Shown one piece after another: positions 44,476-56,036 of a stretch of 64,000 nucleotides of DNA. The stretch's first letter is position 1, and every line of letters starts with the position of its first letter. The notes under the pieces were generated by a model. That model was not told where the DNA came from and did not search any database. It saw nothing but the letters and a program-made list of their open reading frames with translations. The position numbers were made by a program, and so were the translations under genes. The DNA comes from Athripsodes cinereus (lineage: Eukaryota > Arthropoda > Insecta > Trichoptera > Leptoceridae), in NCBI GenBank assembly GCA_947579605.1, contig OX388318.1, forward strand, positions 186,001-250,000. The letters run 5' to 3'.

Positions 44476-44950
44476 TTTTATTTTATTTATTTTATTTTTA
44501 TTTTAACAAATAAACGGCTTACGCCTTTTACAAAATTAAACATAATTATACATAGCGTAATAAAACAAATTTTATGAATAAGAACAATATCAAACATTTG
44601 AATAAATACAAACACAAAATATATACCATATTCTATTTGCATTATTAATAACGCTAAACTCAAATTAATAAAATTTAAATTACTTTAGCATCTGAAACAA
44701 ATTCTTTGTATAGGAAAAATAAACATTTAAATAAATACAAACACAAAATATGTACCCTATTATATTTGCATTATTAATTACGCTAACTCAAAATAATAAA
44801 ATTTAAACCACTTTAGCATCAGAAACAAATTCTATGTATAGGAACAATAAACATTTAAACAAATATAAACACAAAGTATTATCAAGGTAATGCAATTGGT
44901 GCAATAAAACACCTCTACATAGCAATGGAGATCTTCCAAGTGTTTTTTTA
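44476..44950 (-). repeat. Inverted LINE-like 3' region with a 129 bp tandem repeat
   Basis: On the minus strand it ends TTTTGTAAAAGGCGTAAGCC, GTTTATT, an inverted version of the family F end, so two tails meet tail-to-tail at 44475. Inside lie about 2.4 tandem copies of a ~129 bp unit, starting at 44593, 44722 and 44850 (AACATTTRAATAAATACAAA). The 5' end (44925) reads LEDLHCYVEVFYCTNC on the minus strand, possibly old coding sequence. Confidence 0.6.
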
Positions 44951-46090
44951 GGGTACCAACCGAACGTATACATACTGTTTGATTGGCAGGAATGTTTCAG
45001 TGGTGATATAATTATGTTTGTTTTTGCTTTAGTTTCTTATTTCCTTTTTCTTGTGTATTTCTGTTCAATAAAATTATTATAGTGCAATTTCACTTTATCA
45101 TGTGTAAGGTTACATGACTGTTAAAATTGAATTATTAAGCTTTGTTAGTGGCACAAATCACTTGTACCGGGTGGAATGTCTATGAATAATAAAAAAAAAT
45201 CGAATGTACTCTATATGATCAAAATGGACCCTTGCGATATTACTAATGTTTCATTCGAGTTGCTAGTCTAGTATTGAAGTCACTGACTATATAGGTATAT
45301 TCGAGTACATCTTGTTTTGGATAGATTTATTGATTCAGTATTCAGATATTAGCCACCTGCATTCATGTATTAATAATTGCCTCATTGAATTCTGTAGCGT
45401 TGGCTGGATCCATGTGATCCCTCTGTAAATTTTTAATGATTTCAGTTTGCGATACATACTACATTTATATCTATTATACTCTTCGCTATTTATCTGTGTT
45501 GCACTACACTTACCCCCGAATACGTAGGTATAATAATTTATTTAATCCTGCCATACATATCAAGAGAATAGATTTATCTATGGTTATATCAAAACCTTTT
45601 TTTCATTCTATACTTTTATACCATAGCAGTCAAAGTCGAATTAATTTTTTTTGTAATAAAATTTAGTTAAATAATGATTATCTCCATAACTAAATAAATT
45701 ATTCGTTGATTTTATATTATTAAATAATTATACGGAAATCTTTGAGTTAAAAATGCCCTACAGCTTACAGGTATTATGAAAATAATAAACCATGAAAAGT
45801 ATAAACTTAATTTTAATAGGTAGTATGTATGTACTGTACATATGTACTAGTGGCAAGCTTTTCATATGTGTAAAAAAAGCACCGCATATTAACAAAGAAA
45901 AGCTTGGTATTGTCTGAAATTATTAGACGAGAAGGATTAAACAGTGAAATATCTCAAATTTCTTTATCAAATTGTAAATTAAGCGACAGAGGGGGGTAGA
46001 GATTTGTTAAGTTTTATGTTTTCTTAAATTCAAATAGCAAATTGTGGGGCTATTTTATGCTGCAGCACATTTATTAAAATTGATTTACAT
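44951..46090. other. AT-rich DNA, nothing recognised
   Basis: No feature identified. Confidence 0.45.
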
Positions 46091-46247
46091 AGGTAAACTG
46101 AACCAAGTATCTCTTTCTTCTACAAGTTATTTATTGCGAGAGAGAAGTTTTTCGACTTATCAGGTCATATCAATCTGATAAATCGAAACACGTCTCTCTT
46201 GTGATCAATAACTTATAGTAGAAAGAAACCCTTGTGTCAGTTTACCT
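46091..46247. mobile_element. 157 bp foldback, possible Penelope-like tail pair
   Basis: AGGTAAACTGAACCAAGTAT and the following ~50 bp are mirrored on the right, ending CTTGTGTCAGTTTACCT. In the centre, each arm reads CTGATAARTCGAAA, recalling a CTGATGA..GAAA tail with the stem lost. So it is either a MITE or a head-to-head tail pair as at 41622 and 62461. Confidence 0.65.
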
Positions 46248-46673
46248 TATAATGCAATTCTACATATTATGCAACTATGCACCGACACCATTAATACATT
46301 ATTTTTACGTTTGACTGATTGTAAGCTTCCTCTGGTTGATCATAACGGGTGTTACTGCCAGTATGAGTGGTTGATAATCAATGTACGTGAGTGCTGATCT
46401 GAGCTTTATACACTCATTTCAGCATTCGATTTTATTCTCACAACTTGTCTGCTTAAAATTGACTACTTACAGTTTCTGACGAGATGCAAATCAGAGCTCT
46501 TTACACTCTGATTTTTGCCATTGATATTTCTCTGGGTGTTAGGTGCCCGTTATTGTATTATTATTTGTCTGTTTTTATTCTCTTTTAATGTAATATTACT
46601 GTAATGCTTAACTGACGAGTGCAAGTGCTCAAATTCGAGCCTACGCATGATGGATAAGAATAAAGAATATAAG

Positions 46674-46688
46674 TTAGGTTAGGTTAGG
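46674..46688 (+). repeat. (TTAGG)3, insect telomere-type repeat
   Basis: Three perfect TTAGG units follow an AATAAAGAATATAAG word. Too short to mark a former telomere; may be the simple-repeat tail of a retroelement ending here. Confidence 0.9.
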
Positions 46689-47085
46689 TCTGGAGTCATT
46701 TTATACTACAGCATTGTGTTCGGAAAATGTAAATTGTTAATTTTGTGCTCATAAAATCGACCAAATTTAAATGCACCATCATTTCTTGGCTGAAAAATTA
46801 TAAAATTTAGTGAGTTAAGTACCTATAAAATTCCTGAAATTAATCTTGATGCGTTCACCTTATCTCAAATTTATTGCAAAATTAAAGCATGGCTAATATA
46901 AATACTCTAGTACAGTACTGCCACTGGTATGTACTTACATAATATTATATTTTATTATTTTGTGAACTTCTTATGTCTAGATTATATCTGTTGGTGGAAG
47001 CAAGACTATATACCATGTAGATTTTTGTGTAAAATTTGACATGAACATCATATTGCAGTTCTTGTAATACCCTTTCTGATGACAT
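46689..47085. other. AT-rich DNA, nothing recognised
   Basis: No feature identified. Confidence 0.45.
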
Positions 47086-47267
47086 ATTTTTTTTATATAA
47101 AGATATATCTGGGTTTTTGTTATAAACCCAAATAGAACCTCATACGCCTTTCAAAGTAAGTTACTAAAAGCTTGTGTCGTGAAAGGGGAGTTTGCCGGCA
47201 CCTGGTATCGAACCACGTACCTACCCCTTGTTCACGAGGCCGAGACTACCTCCAGGCTACCGACGAA
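47086..47267 (-). mobile_element. SINE-A, near full-length
   Basis: Plus strand from the tail: ATATATCTGGGTTTTTG, TATAAACCCAAATAG (3' hairpin), GAAAGGGGAGTTTGCC, GGCACCTGGTATCGAACCAC (B box inverted) and CTACCTCCAGGCTACCGACG (A-box side). A few bases are inserted after the B box relative to the copy at 30578. About 182 bp. Confidence 0.87.
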
Positions 47268-48509
47268 CACTATATATCGAAAAAATATGACTACTTATAT
47301 TTTATTATTATTATTGTTGTGTCACATACAGTTTCTCAGAATTACCTCCCGGTTTTCCAGGTAACACAGGCACATGTGTCAAGTATCCCGTTTCTGTGTA
47401 AGTTCGTTAAGTTTCACCTATTTCTGTGTCAGTTCGTTAAGTTGCGTCTATATGTAAAAAAAATACGTAGGTACTATTCTATAAGTACTCAAAATTGCAG
47501 CCTTCTGTAGAGTTTATTATTATTTTTGATATGTCTCATACATTTATTCAGGGTTTTCTACCGGTATTCTTGGTATTACATATTTTATGATTACCTCAGT
47601 TTGTTTAGAAATACATACAAATTTACAGTACTTAGTTAATATTGAAAAAGTTGAAACACCAAAAAAGAATCGGGAGTTGGTGACCACTTTTTTAAAATAT
47701 GCAGTAAAGAGTGAAGATAATTTTTTTACTGGAGCCTTTTCGAAATAATTATCTTTTTAGATTTATGTCATTATTTATGTTCAAATTTTTTATTTGATAT
47801 TTTTGACATACTGGGTTTTCCCTCAGCATGATAGCTGATAAATTCGTATTCTATTCCCTGATTTACTCAGAGAGATGGTAAGATATTCAGAAAGTAAGCA
47901 AGTGATGTTGAATACAGAATAAGACTTGTTGATTGTTATACAGAGATAATATATATATAGGAGTGTACTCGTAGTTATAAGAGGGAATAAGAAGCGCTCT
48001 GTAGCACCAGAGAGATTATTTATGAAAGATTACAACAGATTTTATTATGAGATAGATTTAACATTAATCTCATCCAGATGTTGGCTGATGTGGGCGGGTG
48101 AATTGAACCACCCTAATTCAAAACCATCCAACCGTAACATTATTTACTACCCATAACTAGATATATAAAATCAGTAGGAAAAAAACTAAATATTCAATCT
48201 ATATTCCCTTTATATCAGATTCATTTATTCACATAAATAGTGAGCTAGTTGAAATATGATACATGGAAAACTTTCTTTAATATTTTCTACAGCAGCGTCT
48301 GTAGACGCATAGAGAATGATTATGAAGACACGCCCCGAAGATGACTTCAGACTTCAGCAACGAAAGAAATGTATCCAACATACAAACGACTGCTGACTCA
48401 TAAATACTAAAAGAAAGGGTATTTAAATCACCGCGAATAATTCATAAATAAAATTAAGTCGGTAGTTTTATTTTGGAATAGACTTTACTCTGAAAGCAGT
48501 TTGATACAT
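47268..48509. other. Unassigned DNA
   Basis: A short direct repeat of TTTCTGTGTNAGTTCGTTAAGTT lies at 47391-47444 (two copies). No other feature. Confidence 0.45.
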
Positions 48510-48726
48510 TGAGGATCCGGCAAAGAATTGTTCTCCCACTCTTTTCCATAAGTTTTCAAGTGTCCTGTAAAAGCCAGGTGTTAAAAGTTGCCATTTTTAA
48601 TTCAGTCATGATGAGGTCTGTCACCCATCTTAAATGTCTTATTTTTTGTTGGTACAAAGAAGACGACTCGTCTGTGGCTATTCCACTTGTGGGATATGCC
48701 GTAATGGTATACTAGGTAGAAGTAGT
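48510..48726 (+). repeat. Family C copy, diverged
   Basis: GGATCCGGCAAAGAATTG, TTCTCCCACTCTTTTCCATA, AGTTTTCAAGTGTCCTGTAA, then GTCACCCATCTTAAATGTC and ATTCCACTTGTGGGATATGC, ending in a degenerate GTAGAAGTAG tail. Missing only the first few bases and the CTGGTCTGC segment. Confidence 0.8.
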
Positions 48727-49610
48727 TATAATTTTAAGTTCACATACCTAAATTTATGGACATTTTTCAAAGTGCACATATAAAATAAATCTCACACTCA
48801 TACAATGTTTTCCAGGACACCCTTAATCCATGTTTAAGCAGAAAAAGATTTGAGAAAAAGATAATACATAATATTATTTTTATGAATTTTCGACACAATG
48901 TCGGGGATTGTATTTTATAATATTTACTAGAAGTGTGATGTCAATTATATTTTGAACCACTCTAGATTAATCATTTCAATTGATCACACTCACCGCTAGT
49001 TAAACTATTTGAAAAGGCATTAACTAGGGAGGTATGTTGTATATGATACACATACATATGTGAATACATAATATATTTAATATAATAACTATAAATAAAG
49101 AGAAAATGTAAGTGTTCTAATTATTTATAAATTATTGAATATGAATTTTCACAGTGTGAACACAAACACCCTTCAACAATACCTATATTGTAACTAAGTA
49201 TAATTTTTATGAATTTTACAAAATAGGGATGACTTTGATATTGAACATCTAAAAAATTCATTAAATATTAATTATATGCGATAATAATAATAAAAACAAC
49301 GTATTAACATATGGTTCTTATGTTCCCAAGAAGGTACATTAGGGTGAATAAAGAACAGGCGTATAAATATACCTAATACTAAGTTTGTTTTACAGCAAAG
49401 TTCAGCTTGTTGGTGAATTATAAATTATGCAAATAGCGGAGATGGAAAAATACATAAAGTTAAGATTTTGTTGAACTCACATGGGGGAACGGTTATGGTT
49501 ATATTTAAAATTTATTTCTTTATTTTTCTGCACGATTTTTTATTCCAATTTTTTGTACATCGTTAACAATACATAATTACGCAGGTGCCTGAGGAATGAA
49601 ATACAAACAA
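48727..49610. other. AT-rich DNA, nothing recognised
   Basis: No feature identified. Confidence 0.45.
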
Positions 49611-49641
49611 TAAACTTCGACCCATTGTCAGCAATGACAAT

Positions 49642-50154
49642 GTGTCGAACATGGCTAAAATGCTGGTGCACAATACCATTCTGGTACCGTCACTTACGTA
49701 TGCAAGCGAGACATGGACGTGGTTGAAGAAGGACGAAAGTGGAATAAATGCAGTAGAGATGCGATCGTTGAGAAGAATGGTTGGTAAAACGCTGCGTGAT
49801 AGAGTGAAGAATGAGGATATTAGAAGAATGAGCGGATGCAAGAAGACTGTTGTGGACAGAATGCGTGTAAATAAATTGAGATGGTTTGGTCATGTGGAAC
49901 GAATGAAAGAGGAAAGAATGACAAAGAGGATATACTTATCTGAAAGAAAGGGTGTGAGGAAACGCGGGCGTCCGAGAACCACGTGGCTTGATCACGTGGA
50001 TCAAATTCTCAAGGACGGCCGCGTGTTGAGTAAGAGGAACCGACGTGCGTGTATGAGGAACTGTATGAATGTGGAGGAAGCGAAGGAAGTGTGTAAAGAT
50101 AGATCTGTTTGGCGTTCCGTTCTCTCTGCCTACCCCACTTGGGACACGGCGTGA
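49642..50154 (+). CDS. Family A LINE C-terminal region, uninterrupted
   Basis: 170 codons without a stop: MAKMLVHNTILVPSLTYASE, TWTWLKKDESGINAVEMRSL, RRMVGKTLRDRVKNEDIRRM, RWFGHVERMKEERMTKRIYL, GVRKRGRPRTTWLDHVDQIL, then KRNRRACMRNCMNVEEAKEV and the YPTWDTA end. These blocks (TYxSETW, VEMRSLRRM, RWFGHVERM, RGRPRTTW) follow the reverse transcriptase in RTE-like LINEs. The same frame continues upstream to about 49611 (RPIVSNDNVSN), where the insertion is truncated, so the ATG at 49642 is not a true start. The terminal motif and a GATAGAAATA end lie at 50123-50168. Nearly the same protein is encoded at 60648. Confidence 0.9.
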   Translation: MSNMAKMLVHNTILVPSLTYASETWTWLKKDESGINAVEMRSLRRMVGKTLRDRVKNEDIRRMSGCKKTVVDRMRVNKLRWFGHVERMKEERMTKRIYLSERKGVRKRGRPRTTWLDHVDQILKDGRVLSKRNRRACMRNCMNVEEAKEVCKDRSVWRSVLSAYPTWDTA

Positions 50155-50223
50155 GGGTATAGATAGAAATATAATTTGAGTCTATCTAAGTTTTTATATT
50201 TTTGCGGTGATTTTAACATATTT

Positions 50224-51196
50224 GAAGGGCTTGGGGCATTAACACTGTATGCCACCTAATCCTTATTTTGAGATATTTTTTTTCAATTTCAATTTTTCAA
50301 TTTATTCAAACAATAATATCGTCTTTACATTTTCATTATAACACAGTTGAACATACTTAATACAATCACAAAAAATGTCTTCCACACTAGCCATAGGGCT
50401 GTGTTGTTGAGTTTGAAGTTTATTTTAAAACCTCAAATCATACAAAAAGACGAATTCAAATATTATATGTCCATTAATTTCCATTATTACATATACTTAC
50501 TAATCTCTTTTATAGAAATTGAAAAAAATAATTAAAAAAGTCATATTTTGAGAAAAACTGTGGCTTACAATGTTATTGTTGCAAATATTTTGGTAAAAAA
50601 AATAGTGCATCTAAATTTATTGCAGCAACAACACTGTAAGCCACATAAATTAATATATTTTTTCTTTAGGTAAACTGTTTTTTAATAAGATACATAATAA
50701 ATTAGTATATCTAGAACGACTTGTAAGTGTTAATGTGGCTTCTCAGCGCCCCAAAGTACGTAAATATGAAGAAAAAATATATGCCATAAGTACGTGTGTA
50801 CTCATATTGCTGTCATCACCAGGATTGCAGAAGTAGTAACGAGTAGTTAAGACTCAGAATGTAACATTCTCGCGTTAAATGATAATATTGATGTTGAACA
50901 TTTGTTATTAATGCTTAAATTGTTTTACTTCTCTAACAAATTATCGAAAAATGCTTGCGCTCGTGAGATTCAAGTTCGGCCATTTTAATTTGTATGTGGC
51001 TTACAGTGTTTTAATGCCAAAATAATTACAACATAGCCATAAACGAAAAACACAATTTTTGAATAACGTTGTCAATATTTAAAATATTTTCCCAGGATTT
51101 TGTCATACTGTAGAAGCTACTATTTTGTGATGTTTTACATCAAAAACTCATTTTTTTAGATTTTGTGGCTTACAGTGTTAATGCCCCAAGCCCTTC
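50224..51196. mobile_element. 973 bp element with 32 bp inverted ends and repeated end motif
   Basis: Ends GAAGGGCTTGGGGCATTAAC (50224) and the inverted partner finishing at 51196, 32 bp each with one mismatch. The inner-end motif CACTGTAAGCCAC (or its inverse GTGGCTTACAGTG) recurs inside: inverse at 50560 and 50996, forward at 50630, and a decayed GTGGCTTCTCAGCGCCCCAA at 50735. ATTT lies on both sides (50220-50223 and 51197-51200) and may be the target duplication. No transposase frame. Superfamily unassigned. Repeated end motifs could be transposase binding sites. Confidence 0.87.
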
Positions 51197-51267
51197 ATTT
51201 AGGTTTTATGTTTTATATTATTTCGATAACATTTAAACAGGGACGAATGATTTCACCTGCACTGCAG

Positions 51268-51400
51268 GGTTACTCTTGATGCAATCTACGTAAATACGAT
51301 CATAATATAGTCTTGATCTCATACGACGCGCGAAGGAACCATCGCGAGATTGATATGCACGGATTTTTTTACTAATAGTCACTCCGCGCGCCGTATTATT
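51268..51400. repeat. MITE-M left half
   Basis: GGTTACTCTTGATGCAATCT, AAATACGATCATAATATAG, CTTGATCTCATACGACGCGC and ACTAATAGTCACTCCGCGCG match the left arm and interior of MITE-M (19359). The right arm is missing after about 51400. Confidence 0.7.
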
Positions 51401-51779
51401 TTTTTTACATGTCATTTCAAAGAATAAGAATAAATGGCTTAATAGTGAAAATCCTATTTGCCTACCTCCCAGGGGATTTTGTTTGTGTTCTAAAAGATTT
51501 ATCATTGAAACGCTTTTTATAATATATTAAGGAAAAATATATTTCTTAATATCTATCCGCACTTTTGAGAATTTGTCCAAAGTGAATCCCCAAACAGTGA
51601 AAGATGCTTCTATTTACTTTGTATGATGTTGGATTTTAGCTATAGTAATGTTTACTTTTTCTATATTTTTTGATATGTTATCTTTTCCAAAATATAAAAA
51701 TATGTCGACATATTATAAAACTTTTGTCTGTTTATAAATACTTGTGTAAATAATGTCCTTAATAGACATTGATAATTTA

Positions 51780-52146
51780 AAGTTCATAACACTAAACCGC
51801 CTAGAAGCGTTTGAAACGTGGATCCACCGTAGAATGCTAGAAATATCTTGGATCGATATTATAACAAATACTGATGAGTATGATATAGAACTGATGTAAA
51901 TAGAGAACGGTTTACCACTGTGCATCATATCATACTTTGGCCTTGTAATGAGGGACAACAAGTACACCGTTATTCAGCTCGACATGAAGGGGAAGGTCGA
52001 GGACCGCAGTGAGGTCGGCAGAAGACAGCTCCCCTCTAAAAATGGACCGGCGTCAGAATTGTTGGGGAGCTGAAACGTGCCGCCCAGGACAGGGACGCTT
52101 TCTCCCAAATGATTGTCAACGTCGGGGAGACCGAGTAATAAAAACT
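51780..52146 (+). pseudogene. Family G LINE C-terminal region, one stop and one frameshift
   Basis: Plus strand: TLNRLEAFETWIHRRMLEIS, WIDIITNTDEYDIELM, stop, then SYFGLVMRDNKYTVIQLDMK, GKVEDRSEVGRRQLPSKNGP. A frameshift near 52060 leads to ELKRAAQDRDAFSQMIVNVG and a stop at 52137. FETWxxRRMLxISW, LGxVMR..KY and GKVExRxxxGRR are the standard blocks after the reverse transcriptase in RTE-like LINEs. This copy shows what lies upstream of the short family G stubs elsewhere in the window. Confidence 0.8.
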
Positions 52147-52652
52147 AGACCATACCTATGTAATGTAGGTATAAGTAAATGACAAAATGTTATACATTAA
52201 ACTATGAAATATTGTTTAAGTATTTGCATAACAGTGTTGCTAGTTTTAAAATTGATTTCTCCACATTATCCCATTTCTTAGTAAAGTTCTTTTAAGCACA
52301 AGCCTGTTGGTCGGTTTCATTTGTTATTTATTATCTGAGCACAACCGGGTAACACTACACCAGTGTGCGAATACAATCTTCATTTCATTTTCACCTTCAT
52401 TCATGAAGTCCTTTATTGGCACTTAGCAGAGTGTGAAAAGTGTCTGTCATATTATTTTCATAAAAGTCACCGCAAGCAAGCCTACACACACATCACTCAC
52501 AATATTCCCGTAAGTAAAAATGTCTATTTCTAGAATATGGAGAGACATCATTGTGGTAAGATTTGAAATATTACGTCAAAATTTTTGTCGACGACAAATT
52601 TGGGCGTCAAAATTAACTTAAGGTGGTCAGATGGAAGAAATCACTACATAGT

Positions 52653-52706
52653 TATAATCATTACACCATTATCACTACATGTAGTGATAATGGTGTAATG
52701 ATTATA
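52653..52706. repeat. Perfect 54 bp palindrome
   Basis: The arm TATAATCATTACACCATTAT plus CACTACA is followed with no spacer by its exact reverse complement: 27 bp arms, no mismatch, no loop. Such perfection is rarely kept for long, so it is recent, under selection, or an assembly effect. It can form a cruciform in DNA or a hairpin in RNA. Confidence 0.97.
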
Positions 52707-54523
52707 TGCAAAAAGAATAAATAAATAAATCTTACATATTCCACCCAGGAATAAATTCAGACAAAGTTAAGCTATTTTCAAAGATTTTTACATGCGATAG
52801 TTTTATTTATGTACATGTTATTTCTTATTTTTAGTTATTTTTTTTAAGTGTTAATTGGGTAGTCGTGGAAACTACCTATTTTGTTTGAATAATATTTGCC
52901 CATCTGGCTTATTCTAGTACGAAGTGGCGCTTGATCCTTTCTGCCTACCCCACGAGTCATGTATTGAGATTCTTATGTCAATACCATCAGTGATGATGCC
53001 TTCTTAAGAGTTTGTATGTGTGAGAGTGAGAGGGGAAGAGATTAAATTTATTTAACCTTGAGGTAAAGTAAATTTTATAAAAGCATTTTATTGATTAAAA
53101 GAGAGAGGAATTTATTAATAAAAGCCTTATGAAGGTCTGCTTATCATCAGCTGTTACCTGAAGGAATATTTTCATTACTTAATTAACCAGAGATGGACGT
53201 TAACGATTAATATATTGCCAAATTAGTTAACTTTCGTTAAAATTATGTATTTTTTTATATCTTCAATAATAACTACCATTGAATTCAGTTCACTAATTTT
53301 GGAGAATAATGGTCTTCCAACGATTCTTCAAAGAACTAGTATGTTGTATACATCACACGAACTGGATTTTTATTTATTTGTTTACACCAGAGTATACCAA
53401 CAAGCATAATTATAATATAAATTACAGCAATACAAACATACATAAATTTAATCAATTAAACGTTATTCACATTACATCTACAAGAATTAACAACTAAACG
53501 AGTAACAAAGTTAGCTTCTGTTAACGGATTAATGGTTAACTGAGGTAAAGTTTTGATTAAAAGTGTTAAGCTCTTTTGAGTATATTTTTGTATAAGTTAT
53601 AGATACGAAAAACACACCGCCTTTATTGATGATAAAATTGAAAAATAATTGAGGTTAATGGTTCTTAATATACAAGTACTTGAAACCAGAGGCAAAATAA
53701 GGGATAAAAAATACTGTTTATAAAATAAAACACTGATTTCCATTTTAGTTTCTCTTTCAAGATAACTTATAGATATGTAAGAATAATAATGCATATTCCT
53801 GAAAAATTATTAATTAAAAAAAAATGAAAATAATATTATTATTAAATTTATAATGGAGGTGCCTTATTCCATCCAGACCAATGCTCTTAACGAGGAACCA
53901 CCACTGCTTGGGACATAATGATGGTGAAAATAATTCATAATCAAATATAACTTAAAATATTTATTCAAACTTAAGTACACATACTTACTTAAGAAGTTAA
54001 TAAAAAACAAGTAGTGAATAAAAATATTTGTAAAAATGAAAATAAACCAATGTGTATTTTGTGCAGGTATCTGAATAATGAATTATTCTATATCATACCA
54101 GAATAATCATTCCTAATGGATTCTTCACTTGCTCACAAGTGTGGATGTTAATCATCTTTATGAATGAATAAAATGTCTGTTTTTAAGTCCCGTTTCTTAC
54201 CCATTTTTTACCCGTGTACCTCCTCACTTTAATAGTTAGGGTTAGTTGGAAGAAATCGCATTTCTGTGATAGGCTCGCTTTGTGTACGAGTATATTGATA
54301 GTATCTATTTGATATAGTAATTTTTTAATGTGGAAAGTTTCTTGTAATCAATGTTCAGTAAAGGATAAATAATTAAATAAATAATGAATAAACTACCAAA
54401 GTACACACATTCGTCAACTTGGTCTAACACTTACCTGACATAATGTTCTCTCGTTTCTTCTTAATCTATTATTCGCACAATTTTCATAAACCAACGTCAT
54501 CATTCTCTGTAGATTGATCACAA
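52707..54523. other. Mostly unassigned AT-rich DNA
   Basis: A family A scrap (AAGTGGCGCTTGATCCTTTC, TGCCTACCCCACGAG) lies at 52922-52960. A family H scrap (GGTTAGTTGGAAGAAATCGC) lies at 54242 in plus orientation. Nothing else recognised. Confidence 0.4.
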
Positions 54524-54628
54524 AAGAAACAATTTTATAGACAAATGCATTCAAATATAATACAATCAATAAACAGAGGGCGAGTTTATCGCAAATTAGC
54601 GATCTCTTCCAACTAACCAAAATTTTAT
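54524..54628 (-). repeat. Family H copy
   Basis: ACAAATGCATTCAAATATAA, TACAATCAATAAACAGAGGG, CGAGTTTATCGC, CTCTTCCAACTAACC follow the family H order. A family C copy starts 13 bp further on, in the same orientation; at 37208 family C lies inside family H. Confidence 0.7.
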
Positions 54629-54640
54629 AAGTTTATTAAC

Positions 54641-54881
54641 TGCTCCATCATGGCATATCCCACAAGTAGTATAGCCAGCATACCAGCTGCATGTAAGAAA
54701 CATGCAAGCTGTCCTCTTCGTGCCAATATAAAATCAAGGTATTCAGGATGGGTGGCAAACCTCATCGCTGAATTAATGATCTAAAATTTCTTAATTATTT
54801 TGAACATCTGCCTTTTACAGGACACTTTAAAACTTTCGGAGAAGAGTGGGAGATCAATTCTTTTCGGGGTGCTACACGCGA
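54641..54881 (-). mobile_element. Family C, near full-length, tail decayed
   Basis: CTCCATCATGGCATATCCC, ACAAGTAGTATAGCCAGC, AAACATGCAAGCTGTCCTC, ATTCAGGATGGGTGG, and GAGAAGAGTGGGAG, ending GTGCTACACGCGA at 54881. It keeps the family's 5' boundary with a few changes. Confidence 0.8.
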
Positions 54882-55825
54882 TAGAAATATATATAAAATA
54901 AATATTAAGAATTTTATAACACTTAATATTTAATTAAAATATATTTACATTCAAAAAAACTTATTCAGAAAACAATGAGTGCTTTTTTTGCGGTTCACAG
55001 TGAATTGAAAAGCACTGAATATAAAAACACTTAAGAAAAACATTTTTATTCGAGTATTAACAAATATCATCCGAATACATTGCTACTGAAACAGTTTTCA
55101 GAATCAACAGTTAACGGGTACTATAATTAATAAACTGTAATAGAAAAAACTCATTTCCTTCAGGCTATACATTTGCTTACGTTTCATTTTGGAGGTTTAA
55201 TTTAATTTTTTTCAATTGCTCGGGGCGCAGAAGTCCCAAGTAAATATTATAAGTATATATATTTCTACCATCCATTACATTGTTTTATAATTTTGTAGGT
55301 TATTATAACATTTTTATTATTATTGTTTTTGTATGTAGGCGGGCACATGTAGGTATGTGTATAATATCGCTCTACCAGAATAATACCATAACATCTTCAA
55401 CAATGTCTATTTTGAGTTATAATTTATTTATTTTTGAAGAGCAAACACTCTGAAAGTTCGTCATAATTAAAATATTGAATTTGATGAAATTAAATAAAAA
55501 AAACTCTGTGTCTTTCATATGAAGAAAAGTGTCTTAATTTAATTTTCCACAAATTTTATTTAATCATTTTGAGTAAATTATATCGTTAGAATTGACACGT
55601 TGCTTGGAATCTAGTGCAACAGAAAAACATCTAATATTATAATTATTTATATCAACATTATTCACGAAAAACTAAAAGCGACGATCTCAAAATTGATTAC
55701 AAATTCAGAATAATACCTACCTACATGAAAAGTAAATACATGAAGAACTTAATAGATTTAGGTGAAGGGGTAATTGGTTTTATCGAAAAAACATTTAGTC
55801 AATTGATTATGAATTATATAAAATC
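54882..55825. other. AT-rich DNA, nothing recognised
   Basis: No feature identified. Confidence 0.45.
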
Positions 55826-55930
55826 TTCTTCTTCTTTAAGTGCCTTGTCGGGTCCTCCCAACGTTGGCGATCACCTTGGCAAACTTGACCCTCTCCTGCG
55901 CCGCTCGGAACAGTTTTTCCACTCCTCCAA
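55826..55930 (-). pseudogene. Family G LINE C-terminal stub with (AAG)n tail
   Basis: Minus strand frame: VEKLFRAAQERVKFAKVIAN, VGRTRQGT, stop, then AAAGAAGAAGAAG. The frame itself is unbroken over its ~28 codons. Extreme 5' truncation. Confidence 0.8.
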
Positions 55931-56036
55931 ATAAAATAAGTAATGTCAAATAAATGTCATCAAAATCTTCAACCTTGATTTATTCAAAATATTTGATATT
56001 TGGAGATGGTATGGTATTGTTCTAGCACAGCGATAT

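Noticed and set aside
46674..46688. Former telomere or chromosome fusion point
   Set aside because: Only three TTAGG units, with no degenerate flanking array.
47172..47510. 112-codon plus-strand frame
   Set aside because: Starts inside a SINE-A copy and reads on into unrelated AT-rich DNA; similar MCRERGVCRHL starts at 17573 come from the same SINE.
55725..55934. 69-codon plus-strand frame ending SSSLSALSGPPNVGDHLGKL
   Set aside because: The second half is the antisense of a family G LINE end, the first half is unrelated AT-rich DNA.
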